DNA of 64,000 nucleotides from Dinoroseobacter sp013215265 (GCA_963691755.1 OY829366.1:1364001-1428000), one strand, 5' to 3'; counted from the stretch's first letter, positions 9,080 to 17,347 are shown. Notes: generated from the sequence alone by a model not told the origin. Translations and numbers: made by a program.

Positions 9080-10123
9080 TCAGACGGCGAGCGCCGCCTT
9101 CTCAGGTTTATACTCTGCCTTCCCGGTCATGACGGCCCAGGCAATCCTTGCAATCTTGTTGGCCAATGCCACCGTCACCAACCGTGGAGGCTTGCCGGTA
9201 TCGATGAGACGTTTCACCCAGCCATAGAGCGGCGTTTCCCGTCCCGATGTGACCCGCCTGATGACCGATGTCGCCCCGAGTACAAGCAGCGTTCGTAGGG
9301 TTCGGTCGCCAGCTTTCGTGATCCGCCCATTCCGTTCCTTCCCGCCAGAAGAGTTGGATTTGGGCGTCAGCCCCAACCAGGCGGCAAAGGAACGGCCGGA
9401 TGGAAAGGCTTCCGGGTTCGCGACAGTCGCGGCCAGGGCCGTGGCAATGATCTGCCCTATGCCCGGGATTGTTGCCAGCCTGCGGCTGGCTTCACTTGTT
9501 CGATGCCAGTCTCTGAGCTGCTTCTCAAGCTGCTTGACCTCGTCCGTTACGATCATGATCTGCCGGGCATAGGTCTCGACGATGGATCGAACAAGTGGCG
9601 GGACACCGAGCTCGTCGCCTTCGTGTCCGAGGACACGATCGACCAGCTCGCCGACCCGCTCAATCCCCACAGGGGCGACAATGCCAAGTTCGGCCAGATG
9701 GCCGCGCAGGGCATTCACCAGCATGGTCCGCTGACGGATCAGCAAGGACCGGGTACGGTGGATCATCAGGACCGACTGCTGATCCACCGATTTGACCGCG
9801 ACGAAACGCATGGTCGGGCGGGTGACGGCTTCGCAGATCGCCTCGGCATCGACGGCGTCATTCTTGCCGCGCTTGACGTAGGGCTTCACGTATTTCGGGG
9901 TCATCAGTTTGACTTCATGGCCCAGGGCGATCAGTTCCCGGGCCCAGTGATGAGCAGCGCCGCAAGATTCCATTCCAATCAAGCTGGGTGGCAGATCTTC
10001 GAAGAAGGCCAGAAACTCGGATCGTCGCAGCTTCCTATTCGTAAGCACTTGGTCACTCCCGTCGATCACGTGCACCTGAAAAAACCGTTTCGCGATATCA
10101 ACGCCAATTGTCAGTCCGGACAT
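9080..10123 (-). CDS. IS110-family transposase (DEDD recombinase)
   Basis: The 347-residue protein has the RuvC-like N-terminal domain (GVDIAKRFFQVHV with the first catalytic Asp near residue 8, then GMESCGAAHHW and KNDAVDAEAICEA) and the C-terminal IS116/IS110/IS902 domain (IPGIGQIIATALAATV, FAAWLGLTPKSNSSGGK with the conserved Ser region). I start it at the ATG at 10123 because GAGGAGGAAG lies directly upstream and family members begin at this point. The frame is open 11 codons further up to 10156. The protein is full length for the family and shows no frameshift, so the element may still be active. Confidence 0.92.
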   Translation of the reverse strand: MSGLTIGVDIAKRFFQVHVIDGSDQVLTNRKLRRSEFLAFFEDLPPSLIGMESCGAAHHWARELIALGHEVKLMTPKYVKPYVKRGKNDAVDAEAICEAVTRPTMRFVAVKSVDQQSVLMIHRTRSLLIRQRTMLVNALRGHLAELGIVAPVGIERVGELVDRVLGHEGDELGVPPLVRSIVETYARQIMIVTDEVKQLEKQLRDWHRTSEASRRLATIPGIGQIIATALAATVANPEAFPSGRSFAAWLGLTPKSNSSGGKERNGRITKAGDRTLRTLLVLGATSVIRRVTSGRETPLYGWVKRLIDTGKPPRLVTVALANKIARIAWAVMTGKAEYKPEKAALAV

Positions 10124-10262
10124 TTCTTCCTCCTCTGCCCTCGGATTTCTCCCCAAGGGTGAAGCTGGGGGTGGAGGGTGTCCACACCATCAAATTGGCG
10201 TCTGATTTCGGCGCAGACATTTTCTTCGCAAATGTGGCCGATTGACAGCCCCGTTCAGGGCC

Positions 10263-10354
10263 GTGGGTCGGGCTTTGCCCTCTCCCACTCTGTTCCGCCG
10301 AATACATGCGTATTCGGTCAGATCAGGTGGCCGAGGCGCAGCCCATCGGCGGAA
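10263..10354 (+). promoter_or_regulatory. Structured leader, copy 1, upstream of ardC (possible single-strand promoter)
   Basis: Three nested or alternative stems are visible: GTGGG/CCCAC with GGGC/GCCC inside (10263..10288); CCGAATAC/GTATTCGG around an ATGC loop (10298..10317); and TTCCGCCGA (10293..10301) with TCGGCGGAA (10346..10354), which shares bases with the second stem so that the two exclude each other. The same set recurs at 11769..11861 with nearly identical spacing. Both copies end about 45 bases before an ATG with the same AGGAGGCCACAAATGGC start region. Conservation of pairing suggests a folded RNA or single-stranded DNA control element. A dyad operator is the simpler alternative. 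Confidence 0.55.
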
Positions 10355-10401
10355 GGGGGCGCGAAGCCTCACCCGCGTCACTTTGATCGAGGAGGCCACA
10401 A

Positions 10402-11280
10402 ATGGCACCGAAGTTTGATGTTTATGCCCATGTCACCGACACCATTATTGCAGAGATCGAGGCAGGCACGCCGCCTTGGCGCAAGCCGTGGACAGGGAGC
10501 GCGACCGGCATTGCCCTGCCGATCCGACACAATGGGGAGGAGTATCGAGGGATTAATATCCTGATGCTCTGGGTCATGGCGGCCAAGCGAGGTCATGTGT
10601 CCAGCCGCTGGATGACCTACAAACAGGCCCAAGAGCTGGGCGGACAGGTTCGCAAAGGTGAAACGTCGTCGACCGTGGTCAAATACGGGACGTTCACCCG
10701 AGAGAACGAATTGGGCATTGAGGAAGAACTGCCCTACGCGCGCGCATACCGTGTCTTCAATGCCGATCAGATCGAAGGTTTGCCGGAGGAGTACTACATC
10801 CGGCCCGAGGCCCCGCGCGATCTTGGGACGGCCGAAGATCCAGAGCTTGAGGCGTTTTTCAGCAGGACGGGGGCTGAGATCCTCACCAGTGATGATCCGC
10901 GCGCCTATTACAGCCCCGCAAAAGATCACATCCACATGCCGCCGATTGCCACGTTTCACGATGCGGCAGGCTATTATGGGACATTGGCCCATGAGGTGAT
11001 TCATTGGACCGGTAGCGAAAAGCGGCTTGAGCGGATCAAGAAATTTGCGAACCGCGAGGCCTATGCCTTTGAAGAGCTAGTTGCGGAAATCGGCGCTTGT
11101 TTCCTTGGGGCTCAGATTGGCGTCGCGCCTGAGTTCGGTCAAAGCGCAGCCTATGTTGAAGGGTGGTTGAAAGCGCTCAAAGAAGACAAACGGGCGATTT
11201 TTCGCGCGGCGTCCGAGGCGCAGAAGGCCGCCGATTTTGTCCTAGCAGCCGCAGGTCAATCGAAAGCAGCCGCAGCATGA
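10402..11280 (+). CDS. ardC: ArdC-type antirestriction protein
   Basis: ArdC proteins protect incoming conjugative DNA from restriction; the family pairs an N-terminal single-strand DNA-binding domain (DUF1738) with a C-terminal zincin-like metalloprotease domain. The 292-residue product begins with the typical segment FDVYAHVTDTIIAEIEAGTPPWRKPW and has the zinc motif HEVIH at residues 197-201, followed by the conserved FANREAYAFEELVAEIGACFL. It is preceded by a strong GAGGAGG. It is the first gene of the probable leading region and overlaps the next small gene by 4 bases. On an element that itself carries BREX, it would act against the recipient's systems on entry. Confidence 0.88.
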   Translation: MAPKFDVYAHVTDTIIAEIEAGTPPWRKPWTGSATGIALPIRHNGEEYRGINILMLWVMAAKRGHVSSRWMTYKQAQELGGQVRKGETSSTVVKYGTFTRENELGIEEELPYARAYRVFNADQIEGLPEEYYIRPEAPRDLGTAEDPELEAFFSRTGAEILTSDDPRAYYSPAKDHIHMPPIATFHDAAGYYGTLAHEVIHWTGSEKRLERIKKFANREAYAFEELVAEIGACFLGAQIGVAPEFGQSAAYVEGWLKALKEDKRAIFRAASEAQKAADFVLAAAGQSKAAAA

Positions 11281-11456
11281 GCGGCCCCGCAATCCTCCCC
11301 CCGATGACGTGCCGCAAATGTGGCGCGTCAAACCCAGTGATCTTTCTTGCGCCGGTCATCGTGAAAGGCAGTGGCACCTGTATTTGCTTGGATTGCGCAG
11401 AGGCGCGCAAATGGCTAGATCCGGACGGCAACTTGAAACCCGATGTCGAGCTTTGA
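11277..11456 (+). CDS. Small zinc-ribbon-like protein
   Basis: The ATG at 11277 overlaps the ardC stop (ATGA), giving a 59-residue product with CRKC near residue 12 and CLDC near residue 38, a pattern fitting a small zinc ribbon. I do not recognise a family. Its coupling to ardC and its place between ardC and the second structured leader suggest a partner or second anti-defence factor, but that is inference from position only. Confidence 0.6.
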   Translation: MSGPAILPPMTCRKCGASNPVIFLAPVIVKGSGTCICLDCAEARKWLDPDGNLKPDVEL

Positions 11457-11904
11457 GCATCTGCGCCCCGCTTCACGTGGCGGGGCGCAGGCCTCGGGGG
11501 ATGAAATGAGAAATTGTGGCCCGTGCTGCTGCGCACGAGCCGCTCAGAGAAACGGACTGTGCGGAGGATCGACTGGCTTTCAGCCCGCTCACCTCCTTCA
11601 GGCTTCTTTCAATTTGATTGGTCCGCCCAACATCCCAGTCGCGTCCCGTCAATGGGCAAGCGCCGCGCAGGCGCGTCGTCAAGGCCTGCGACCCGTGTCC
11701 TCGCGCGGGGCGCGCTGCGGGCCGCACCAGTTGCGGGCTTTGACCCATTGACCGGCCGCTCCTGCGCCGTGGGTCGGGCTGTGCCCCCACCCACTCTGTT
11801 CCGCCGAATACATGCGTATTCGGTCAGATCAGATTGGCCGGTGTGCAGCCCATCGGCGGAAGGGGAGCCAAGCCCCAACCGCAGCACCCAAGAGGAGGCC
11901 ACAA
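11457..11904. other. Gene-free control region between the two ardC-side transcription units
   Basis: No convincing ORF in 448 bases. It contains TTGGTCCGCCCAACATC at 11618..11634 (TTGG/CCAA dyad), also found at 8732..8748, and the second structured leader at 11769..11861. The distance from this motif to the next ATG is about 285 bases, close to the corresponding distance at ardC once the IS is removed. The whole stretch therefore looks like a duplicated promoter-leader unit. Confidence 0.55.
11769..11861 (+). promoter_or_regulatory. Structured leader, copy 2
   Basis: This repeats the stems of copy 1: GTGGGT/ACCCAC with GGGC/GCCC (11769..11794), CCGAATAC/GTATTCGG (11804..11823) and TTCCGCCGA/TCGGCGGAA (11799..11807 with 11853..11861). 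The first stem differs from copy 1 at several bases but still pairs, which points to selection on structure. Spacing between outer arms differs by one base. It precedes the gene at 11905. Confidence 0.55.
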
Positions 11905-12213
11905 ATGGCTCACAAATATCAGCCCCCGAAATTCTGGACCTGCGACTGTGATCGCACGACCGGCGGTCACATCATCGACGGGCTCTATAGTACCTGCGTC
12001 TATTGCGGGAAGCATCGGCACGAGCTGAAGGAGATCGTTGTTCCGTCTGGTTTGGGCGGTGTGTTCTGTGTCGAGATCCTCAGCGTTGAGGATGACTGCG
12101 CCAAGGTGAAGGTGGTCAAGAGCTCGAACGGCTTTGACGCGCTGCCGCCCTTCACGGCGTCGTTCAAATACATCGCCCCGCGTTGGAAACACAAGGCAGG
12201 AGAAATCCGATGA
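11905..12213 (+). CDS. Small Cys-containing protein of the leading region
   Basis: This 102-residue protein was not recognised. The N-terminus has CDC at residues 13-15 and CVYCGK near residue 31, a possible metal site, followed by a beta-rich part (GGVFCVEILSVEDDCAKVKVV). Its start has the same AGGAGGCCACAAATGGC context as ardC. It overlaps the next gene by 4 bases and heads a four-gene operon read towards the oriT-like region. Anti-defence or early-establishment function is an inference from location. Confidence 0.7.
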   Translation: MAHKYQPPKFWTCDCDRTTGGHIIDGLYSTCVYCGKHRHELKEIVVPSGLGGVFCVEILSVEDDCAKVKVVKSSNGFDALPPFTASFKYIAPRWKHKAGEIR

Positions 12214-12413
12214 TCCCCGACTATCACAGCGATGATTTTGCGACGGCGCGTCTGGAGGATACCGTCAGCTTGCGAAGCGCTGCCCGCGAAGCGCGCGCCA
12301 CGCTTTACGCGGTGTTGAACCGGCTAGAGTTGAACGATCTGGACGGCGAGGAACAGCCCTATATCGACGATTGTCTTGGGGCTCTCGCAATCCTTGAGGA
12401 GGCGTTGCGATGA
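12210..12413 (+). CDS. Small acidic helical protein
   Basis: The product is 67 residues, acidic and predicted helical (ARLEDTVSLRSAAREARATLYAVLNRLEL). The ATG at 12210 was chosen because AGGAGA lies 7 bases upstream and it overlaps the previous stop by 4 bases. It overlaps the next gene by 4 bases as well. Not recognised; small acidic proteins in leading regions are sometimes DNA-mimic antirestriction factors, but nothing here proves that. Confidence 0.65.
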   Translation: MIPDYHSDDFATARLEDTVSLRSAAREARATLYAVLNRLELNDLDGEEQPYIDDCLGALAILEEALR

Positions 12414-12634
12414 CCTTGGAAGACATCAAATCAGCAGTGGACGCGGGCGACCGCGTTCACTGGGTCAACAGGGGGTATGTGGTGACGCGTGATGACCTCG
12501 GGCAATACCTCATCACATATACGCGGAACGGGTCGGCTATCGGCTTGACCAGTCGGGATGGCACCCGCCTGAACGGCGAGCCTGACGAATTTTTCGTCGG
12601 TGAAAGCGCTGAGGTTTGCCATGAAATACTCTGA
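12410..12634 (+). CDS. Small conserved-looking protein
   Basis: A 74-residue protein with alternating hydrophobic strands (DRVHWVNRGYVVTRDDLGQYLITY), so probably a small beta fold. It lies inside the four-gene operon with 4-base overlap upstream and 14-base overlap downstream. I do not recognise it. Tight coupling argues that it is real. Confidence 0.65.
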   Translation: MTLEDIKSAVDAGDRVHWVNRGYVVTRDDLGQYLITYTRNGSAIGLTSRDGTRLNGEPDEFFVGESAEVCHEIL

Positions 12635-12890
12635 CATCAGGCAGGCGGCCCGAGAGGGTCGCGCCAGTGTGCACCTACATGGGTTTTGCAATCTGCCCGA
12701 CGGCGGTCAGGAGTATTGTGATGATCCAGCACTGATTGATGGCTGGGCGATCTATGTCCGAGTTGAGACACCGAACGATCCTCAGCAACCCTTTGATCTG
12801 CACGAGCTGCCCGATCATCAAACCTATACCAGCGCCGAAGGCGCGGCCCGCGGAATAGCACTGCAATTGCTTGGTGATGCTGAGGCATAG
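12621..12890 (+). CDS. Small protein, last gene of the leading-region operon
   Basis: The ATG at 12621 (upstream GCTGAGG) gives an 89-residue protein; an earlier in-frame ATG at 12600 has no better ribosome site. The sequence is acidic in its second half (ETPNDPQQPFDLHELPDHQTY) and not recognised. It ends about 80 bases before the oriT-like cluster and is read towards it, as expected for leading-region genes. Confidence 0.6.
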   Translation: MKYSDIRQAAREGRASVHLHGFCNLPDGGQEYCDDPALIDGWAIYVRVETPNDPQQPFDLHELPDHQTYTSAEGAARGIALQLLGDAEA

Positions 12891-12925
12891 AACCACGATT
12901 AGTGGTGCCATGCTTTGCGCCAGTG

Positions 12926-12942
12926 GCCGGGCTCTGCCCGGC
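12926..12942. terminator. GC-rich hairpin after the leading-region operon
   Basis: Perfect 7-bp arms GCCGGGC and GCCCGGC enclose TCT. It lies 36 bases after the last stop. No T-run follows, so it may be a weak terminator or part of the oriT fold. Confidence 0.35.
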
Positions 12943-12971
12943 GGTCGCAGCCTATGGCTGCTCCAAACGGA

Positions 12972-13043
12972 ATACAGGCAGTTGATGCAATATTATAATA
13001 TTGAATCAATTATGGCGAAATGCCATAACAGGGCTGCCTGTAT
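12972..13043. other. Candidate origin of transfer (oriT): nested inverted repeats upstream of the mob genes
   Basis: Within 72 bases there are an outer 10-bp inverted repeat (ATACAGGCAG at 12972..12981, CTGCCTGTAT at 13034..13043), a perfect 16-bp palindrome CAATATTATAATATTG (12988..13003), ATTGA-A-TCAAT (13000..13010) and TATGGC/GCCATA (13011..13016 and 13022..13027). The place, directly in front of a mobC-like and a relaxase gene and behind leading-region genes, fits oriT. The nick site cannot be read from sequence alone. The region also contains a TATAAT (12994..12999) that could serve the mob operon. Confidence 0.55.
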
Positions 13044-13076
13044 GATGCTGGCAAGAAATAGGGGTGATTACTTCAC

Positions 13077-13667
13077 ATGGACCGACCGCGCGTACCACGG
13101 CACAAGCGACTGACGCAAAACCAGCGTTTTGCCATCGTGCGCAAGCGTGCCGAGGGGGTGCCGATCGAGGATCTGGCCCGCGAATTCGGCGTCACGACCC
13201 GCAGCATCTTTTACACATTGAAGGCCGATCAAAGCCGCAAGTTGGATGCACGCGTGCGTTCAGAACTGGTGAATGTCCGGCTGACGCCAAAGGAGCTTGC
13301 GGGCTTCGATGCGGTGCTGACGCGGCATGATATCACCAGCCGGGCGGAGGGGCTGCGGCGACTCATTCATGCGTCAAACGATCTCTTCGTTCCTGACGAT
13401 GAACTGGCCAATCAGATGCAGGGGCTCTCTGCTTCGCTCAATCGCACCGGCAACAACGTTAATCAGATTGCGCAGCGCCTGAATGAGGCAAAGCGCCAGG
13501 GCAAGACGCCGCCCTATGGCAATTCTGCCCATGGCCAGGTGCGCGCTTTGGCCGGGCTGATCTTCGATATCGCTGATCAAGTCCAAGACATGGCGCAGCG
13601 CCGCCGAAGTGCGCTGTCTGGCGAGGTTGCTCGCGTTCTGGGAGGCTTTGCCGATGGCCCGGAATAG
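13077..13667 (+). CDS. mobC: MobC-like relaxosome accessory protein with N-terminal helix-turn-helix
   Basis: The 196-residue protein has an N-terminal helix-turn-helix (about residues 12-45, RFAIVRKRAEGVPIEDLAREFG) and a MobC-type segment near residues 115-145 (SASLNRTGNNVNQIAQRLNE), the family hallmark. MobC-type proteins bind oriT and help the relaxase open and nick DNA. It is the first gene after the oriT-like region and overlaps the relaxase gene by 14 bases. The added helix-turn-helix suggests that it also regulates its own operon. Confidence 0.78.
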   Translation: MDRPRVPRHKRLTQNQRFAIVRKRAEGVPIEDLAREFGVTTRSIFYTLKADQSRKLDARVRSELVNVRLTPKELAGFDAVLTRHDITSRAEGLRRLIHASNDLFVPDDELANQMQGLSASLNRTGNNVNQIAQRLNEAKRQGKTPPYGNSAHGQVRALAGLIFDIADQVQDMAQRRRSALSGEVARVLGGFADGPE

Positions 13668-15462
13668 CGCCGTTGCCGCCGCTCAGGAGGCCTTTTTCGA
13701 TCGTGACTGGAGCCGCATTCGGGGAAGTGTGCCGCGCGCCCGTGCCAAACAGATGGCGCGCGCGGCCATGGGGCATTCCCCCGCGATTTTTAAAGCCATT
13801 CGTGATGGCGGCACGCACAACAAAACTCAGCTGCGCAATCAGCTGGAATACCTGACCACCAAGTCGAGCTTTATCATTGACAGCCGGGGCACCTATGACG
13901 GCCAAAGCGTTCTGTCAGCCAAAGAAATCGAGCAGGTCACGCGCCGGTTTTCAGCGCAGTGGAATGAGGGGTTTCATCCCAAGCTGGGACATACCACGCA
14001 CCTCTTGATGGCCTTCCCAGTTGGCACGCTTGGCGAAGATGTCGCTGAGATCACGCGCGAGATTTGCGAGCGGTTCTTTCAGGGCGAAGGCAGCCACTTC
14101 GACTACATCGCGGCCGTGCACGAAGACCGGGACCACCCGCACGCGCATATCGTTTTGAACCGGCGCAGCAAGGATGGCGAGTTCTTCTTTCTGAAGGAAG
14201 GCCACCACTTCAACTATGACGGTTTTCGCGAGGCCATGGTCGAGGTGTCGGATCGCTATGGGCTGAGGCTTGAGGCGACGCGAAAGCTCGAGCGTGGGAT
14301 CACGACAAACCGGCCAAGTGATGTGGAGCAGCGTCGCGCGGAAACAACGGGGCAGAAGCTGACCGATCGTGCGCGCGTGGGGCCAGAGCTTGACCGTGCC
14401 TTGGTGGAAGTGGCGCAGAACGCGCGGCTATATCGCGGCCTGGCGGCTGAGGCCTCGCGCGAGAACCAGCATGACATTGCAGCTGCCTTGGACAAGGCCG
14501 CGACGCTTTTGGCGCAGGGCAATCCGATTGAAGCAGATGGAAGGGTATATGGCATGGCCGAAGAACAGCATTCGTTTGATGAGGTCGTGGATGCCTTCCA
14601 CGACAAGATCAACCAAGCCGAACGCATTGTGGCGGACGCCCCGGTGGAGCGGCGTGCTTCGCTCGAGCATGAGCTGAACGACATCTATCGCTCTTTGTCG
14701 CATCTCAGCCCAATCGGAACGCAGTCCCACACTTTGCTCGAAGACGCGTCCAAGAGTGGGATCTATTCGGCCGCGAACATTCAGGCCGAGGCCCAAGGCG
14801 CTTTGCAGGATCCAGCTCTGGCAGAACGTCTTCAGCAGGCTTTGAAAGGCACCGGCATTGATGCGCAGGATGTGACGCGTCGCGTTGAAATCGGCGCGGG
14901 CAATGCCGCGCTCGAGCGGCAATGGCTTGGACAGGATTTGAAGGCGATTGCCGATAAGGAAGGCTTTGACCTGTCTCGCGCCGATGAGTTGGAGAAGGCG
15001 ATCGACCGCCTTGACCAGGTGCACAGTGATCTGGGTCGTGTGTTGGCCGATGCTGAGGTTCTCAAGGACAGTGGGGCGGTGGAGGCCGACCGGCAGGCAG
15101 CCATAGTCGACAGGTTGCCGCCGACCACGGCCGATATCCTGAGCCGAATGACGGACGACCCAACCGCAGATCCATTCCTGAGCGATCTGGAGCGCGAGAC
15201 CTTGCGGACCGAGCTGGAGGAACTGGTCGGCGAAGAGGGTGTCTCGGACTTGGCGATTGGAGATGAGACCACGCTGGAGGAACATATCGAAGACCGCCTG
15301 GACCGGCTCTATGCGGCCAAGGCCTATCTGCAGAGCGATGCCGCTCTGGCGAACAGTGTGGCGATGGAGCACGTCCTCGACGAGATCGCCAATGAAGAAA
15401 TAGACGCCCGACACGAGCGGCATGTCGATAGCGATGGCGAAAAGGGCGTGACGCATGGGTAA
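13654..15462 (+). CDS. VirD2/MobP-type relaxase
   Basis: The relaxase nicks oriT and pilots the strand through the type IV system. The 602-residue product has the metal-binding histidine motif HPHAHIVLNR near residues 160-170 within the relaxase domain, an N-terminal Tyr-bearing region (LEYLTTKSSFIIDSRG) and a long acidic helical C-terminus. The ATG at 13654 lies in the mobC tail and matches the start of the conserved domain; the frame is open to 13609. It overlaps virD4 by 8 bases. Confidence 0.85.
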   Translation: MARNSAVAAAQEAFFDRDWSRIRGSVPRARAKQMARAAMGHSPAIFKAIRDGGTHNKTQLRNQLEYLTTKSSFIIDSRGTYDGQSVLSAKEIEQVTRRFSAQWNEGFHPKLGHTTHLLMAFPVGTLGEDVAEITREICERFFQGEGSHFDYIAAVHEDRDHPHAHIVLNRRSKDGEFFFLKEGHHFNYDGFREAMVEVSDRYGLRLEATRKLERGITTNRPSDVEQRRAETTGQKLTDRARVGPELDRALVEVAQNARLYRGLAAEASRENQHDIAAALDKAATLLAQGNPIEADGRVYGMAEEQHSFDEVVDAFHDKINQAERIVADAPVERRASLEHELNDIYRSLSHLSPIGTQSHTLLEDASKSGIYSAANIQAEAQGALQDPALAERLQQALKGTGIDAQDVTRRVEIGAGNAALERQWLGQDLKAIADKEGFDLSRADELEKAIDRLDQVHSDLGRVLADAEVLKDSGAVEADRQAAIVDRLPPTTADILSRMTDDPTADPFLSDLERETLRTELEELVGEEGVSDLAIGDETTLEEHIEDRLDRLYAAKAYLQSDAALANSVAMEHVLDEIANEEIDARHERHVDSDGEKGVTHG

Positions 15463-17347
15463 GGCGCGGATCGCACTCGGCGTCATGAGCTTTGCTCTTC
15501 TCGGTGCGATGCTGGGGTATGTTCTGGCGTCGGCCTTTCTGACGTTCCGCTGGTTCGGGGTTGGGGCGGACATCGATTTCTTGATGCTGGCACGCAGCTA
15601 TGGGGGTCTTCGCACAACCCACCCCGACGATATGCAGATCGTTCACTCGACCGTCGGGATCAGCACCGGTGCTGGCGTTTTGCTCAGCGCAGTGTTGATG
15701 AACGATGCGCTGACTAAATTTGGGGAAACCCACTGGCAGCAGATGTCCGAGATGAAGCGGAACGGCTTTTTCGGCAAGCCCGGCCACGGCTTTATCCTCG
15801 GCAAAATGGGCAAGCCTAAGAGCCGCAAACCGTTTGTCATGTCCAAGGTCTTTCCCCATGCCCTAATCGTGGCCCCGACCGGACGGGGCAAGACGACGGG
15901 GTTCGTCATCCCGAACCTTCTGACCTATCAGGGCAGTGCGGTGGTGCTTGACGTGAAGGGCGAAAATTTCGAAGCAACATCGCGCCACAGGGCAGCGCAG
16001 GGCGACAAGGTTTTTCGGTTCGCGCCCACTGACTGGAAGGACGGCCGCTCGCACCGATACAATCCTTTGCTGCGAATATCGGCGCTGGAGAACGTCGACC
16101 GCCAGCAGATGGAGCTGCAACTCTTGGCTTCGTTGTTCCTGCAAGCAGATAACGACCGCGTCCAAGGGCTACTTGATGGCGGTATCGATTTGTTTGTTGC
16201 GGCAGGACTTTTGGCGTTCGAGCGCAAGCGGCCGACCTTGGGCGAAATCTACCGCATCACCGCATCAGGCGGAGACAAACAAAAGGAGTACCGCCGTCGC
16301 GCCGACGAGGTGGTCAATCCAGCTGCCAAGCTGATCTTCATGCGCATGGCCTCAACCAACAACGACACGCTGACCTCCTACCTGTCGCTACTGATGACAT
16401 CGGGCCTGAAGCAATGGTCCAACCCCGCCATCGACCGTGCAACAGCAACGTCTGACTTCGATTTTCGTGATATCCGAAAGGAACCGTTTTCGGTCTATCT
16501 TGTGGTTGAACCGCTGATGGTAAAACCGCTCGCGCCGTTGATCCGCTTGTTCTTCTCGGATTTGCTTGCGTCGCTGCAGGACCATGAACCTGGCAAGGAC
16601 GAGCCTTGGCCTGTGATGATCATGCTCGATGAATTCAACCGCCTGGGCAAAATGCCCATCGTTCTCGACAGTATCGAGACCTTGCGGTCATATCGGGCGA
16701 ACCTCGCGATCGTCACACAGACGATCCCGGCCTTGGACGAAATCTACGGCGAAAATGCCCGCCGCGCCTTGCAGGGCAACGCGGGCATCAAGCTCTATCT
16801 GACGCCCTCGGATGAGAAGACCATCGAAGAGCTTAGCAAAGCCGTCGGCAAAACCACCAAGCGCGTCGTGACCCGCTCTCGATCGGTCGGCCGCAACCCA
16901 TTCGTCGGGCGCAGCATGTCTGAACGGACGGAAGAGACCGCGTTGCTGCCAGAGGATGAGGCGCGGCGCATGGATCTTGATGACATCGTTCTGGTGGTCG
17001 ACGCGCAAATGCCGGTGCGCGCCAAGCGGATCAAGTATTATGAGGATCGGTTCTTCAAGCTGATCTTCGACAAGCAGGCCGGCGATCTGCCATATCCCTC
17101 AGCTGGGGAACAGATGCGCGGGCTGCAAGGGCAGATCAAGGCGCTGGAGGCTAAGATTGGAGCGCTTGAGATTCCGAGAGCGGTTTCAAATGAGGGCTCT
17201 GACGATGGCGGGAAGCGGCGCGAAGAGATCGACGGTTTGGCCAACGAAGAACGGGGTGCTGTGTCAGGTGAAAAGCCTAGTTTGGGCGAGTATCAAGCAG
17301 GAGCTGAACGGGTGGAGAGATTTATGGAGGAGGCAGCTCGCGGATAA
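15455..17347 (+). CDS. virD4: VirD4/TraG coupling protein
   Basis: The coupling protein hands the relaxase-DNA complex to the VirB channel. The 630-residue protein has two N-terminal membrane helices (about residues 8-30 and 60-90), Walker A PTGRGKTT near residue 142 and Walker B VMIMLDEFNRLG near residue 390, both typical of VirD4. Its C-terminus is a charged helical tail. It ends the rightward mob operon. The virB genes are on the other strand after the CBASS insertion. Confidence 0.92.
   Translation: MGKARIALGVMSFALLGAMLGYVLASAFLTFRWFGVGADIDFLMLARSYGGLRTTHPDDMQIVHSTVGISTGAGVLLSAVLMNDALTKFGETHWQQMSEMKRNGFFGKPGHGFILGKMGKPKSRKPFVMSKVFPHALIVAPTGRGKTTGFVIPNLLTYQGSAVVLDVKGENFEATSRHRAAQGDKVFRFAPTDWKDGRSHRYNPLLRISALENVDRQQMELQLLASLFLQADNDRVQGLLDGGIDLFVAAGLLAFERKRPTLGEIYRITASGGDKQKEYRRRADEVVNPAAKLIFMRMASTNNDTLTSYLSLLMTSGLKQWSNPAIDRATATSDFDFRDIRKEPFSVYLVVEPLMVKPLAPLIRLFFSDLLASLQDHEPGKDEPWPVMIMLDEFNRLGKMPIVLDSIETLRSYRANLAIVTQTIPALDEIYGENARRALQGNAGIKLYLTPSDEKTIEELSKAVGKTTKRVVTRSRSVGRNPFVGRSMSERTEETALLPEDEARRMDLDDIVLVVDAQMPVRAKRIKYYEDRFFKLIFDKQAGDLPYPSAGEQMRGLQGQIKALEAKIGALEIPRAVSNEGSDDGGKRREEIDGLANEERGAVSGEKPSLGEYQAGAERVERFMEEAARG

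Larger units (their letters stand above)
8837..10187 (-). mobile_element. IS110-family insertion sequence, IS1111 type
   Basis: The element is bounded by 12-bp inverted repeats, GTGTGGACACCC at 8837..8848 and GGGTGTCCACAC at 10176..10187. It holds one DEDD transposase gene on the minus strand. Subterminal inverted repeats plus a gene-free stretch 3' of the transposase (8849..9079) are traits of the IS1111 group rather than the IS110 group. A CAT trinucleotide lies just outside each repeat (8834..8836 and 10188..10190), so the true recombination ends may be a few bases outside the repeats. The element looks intact. Confidence 0.8.
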
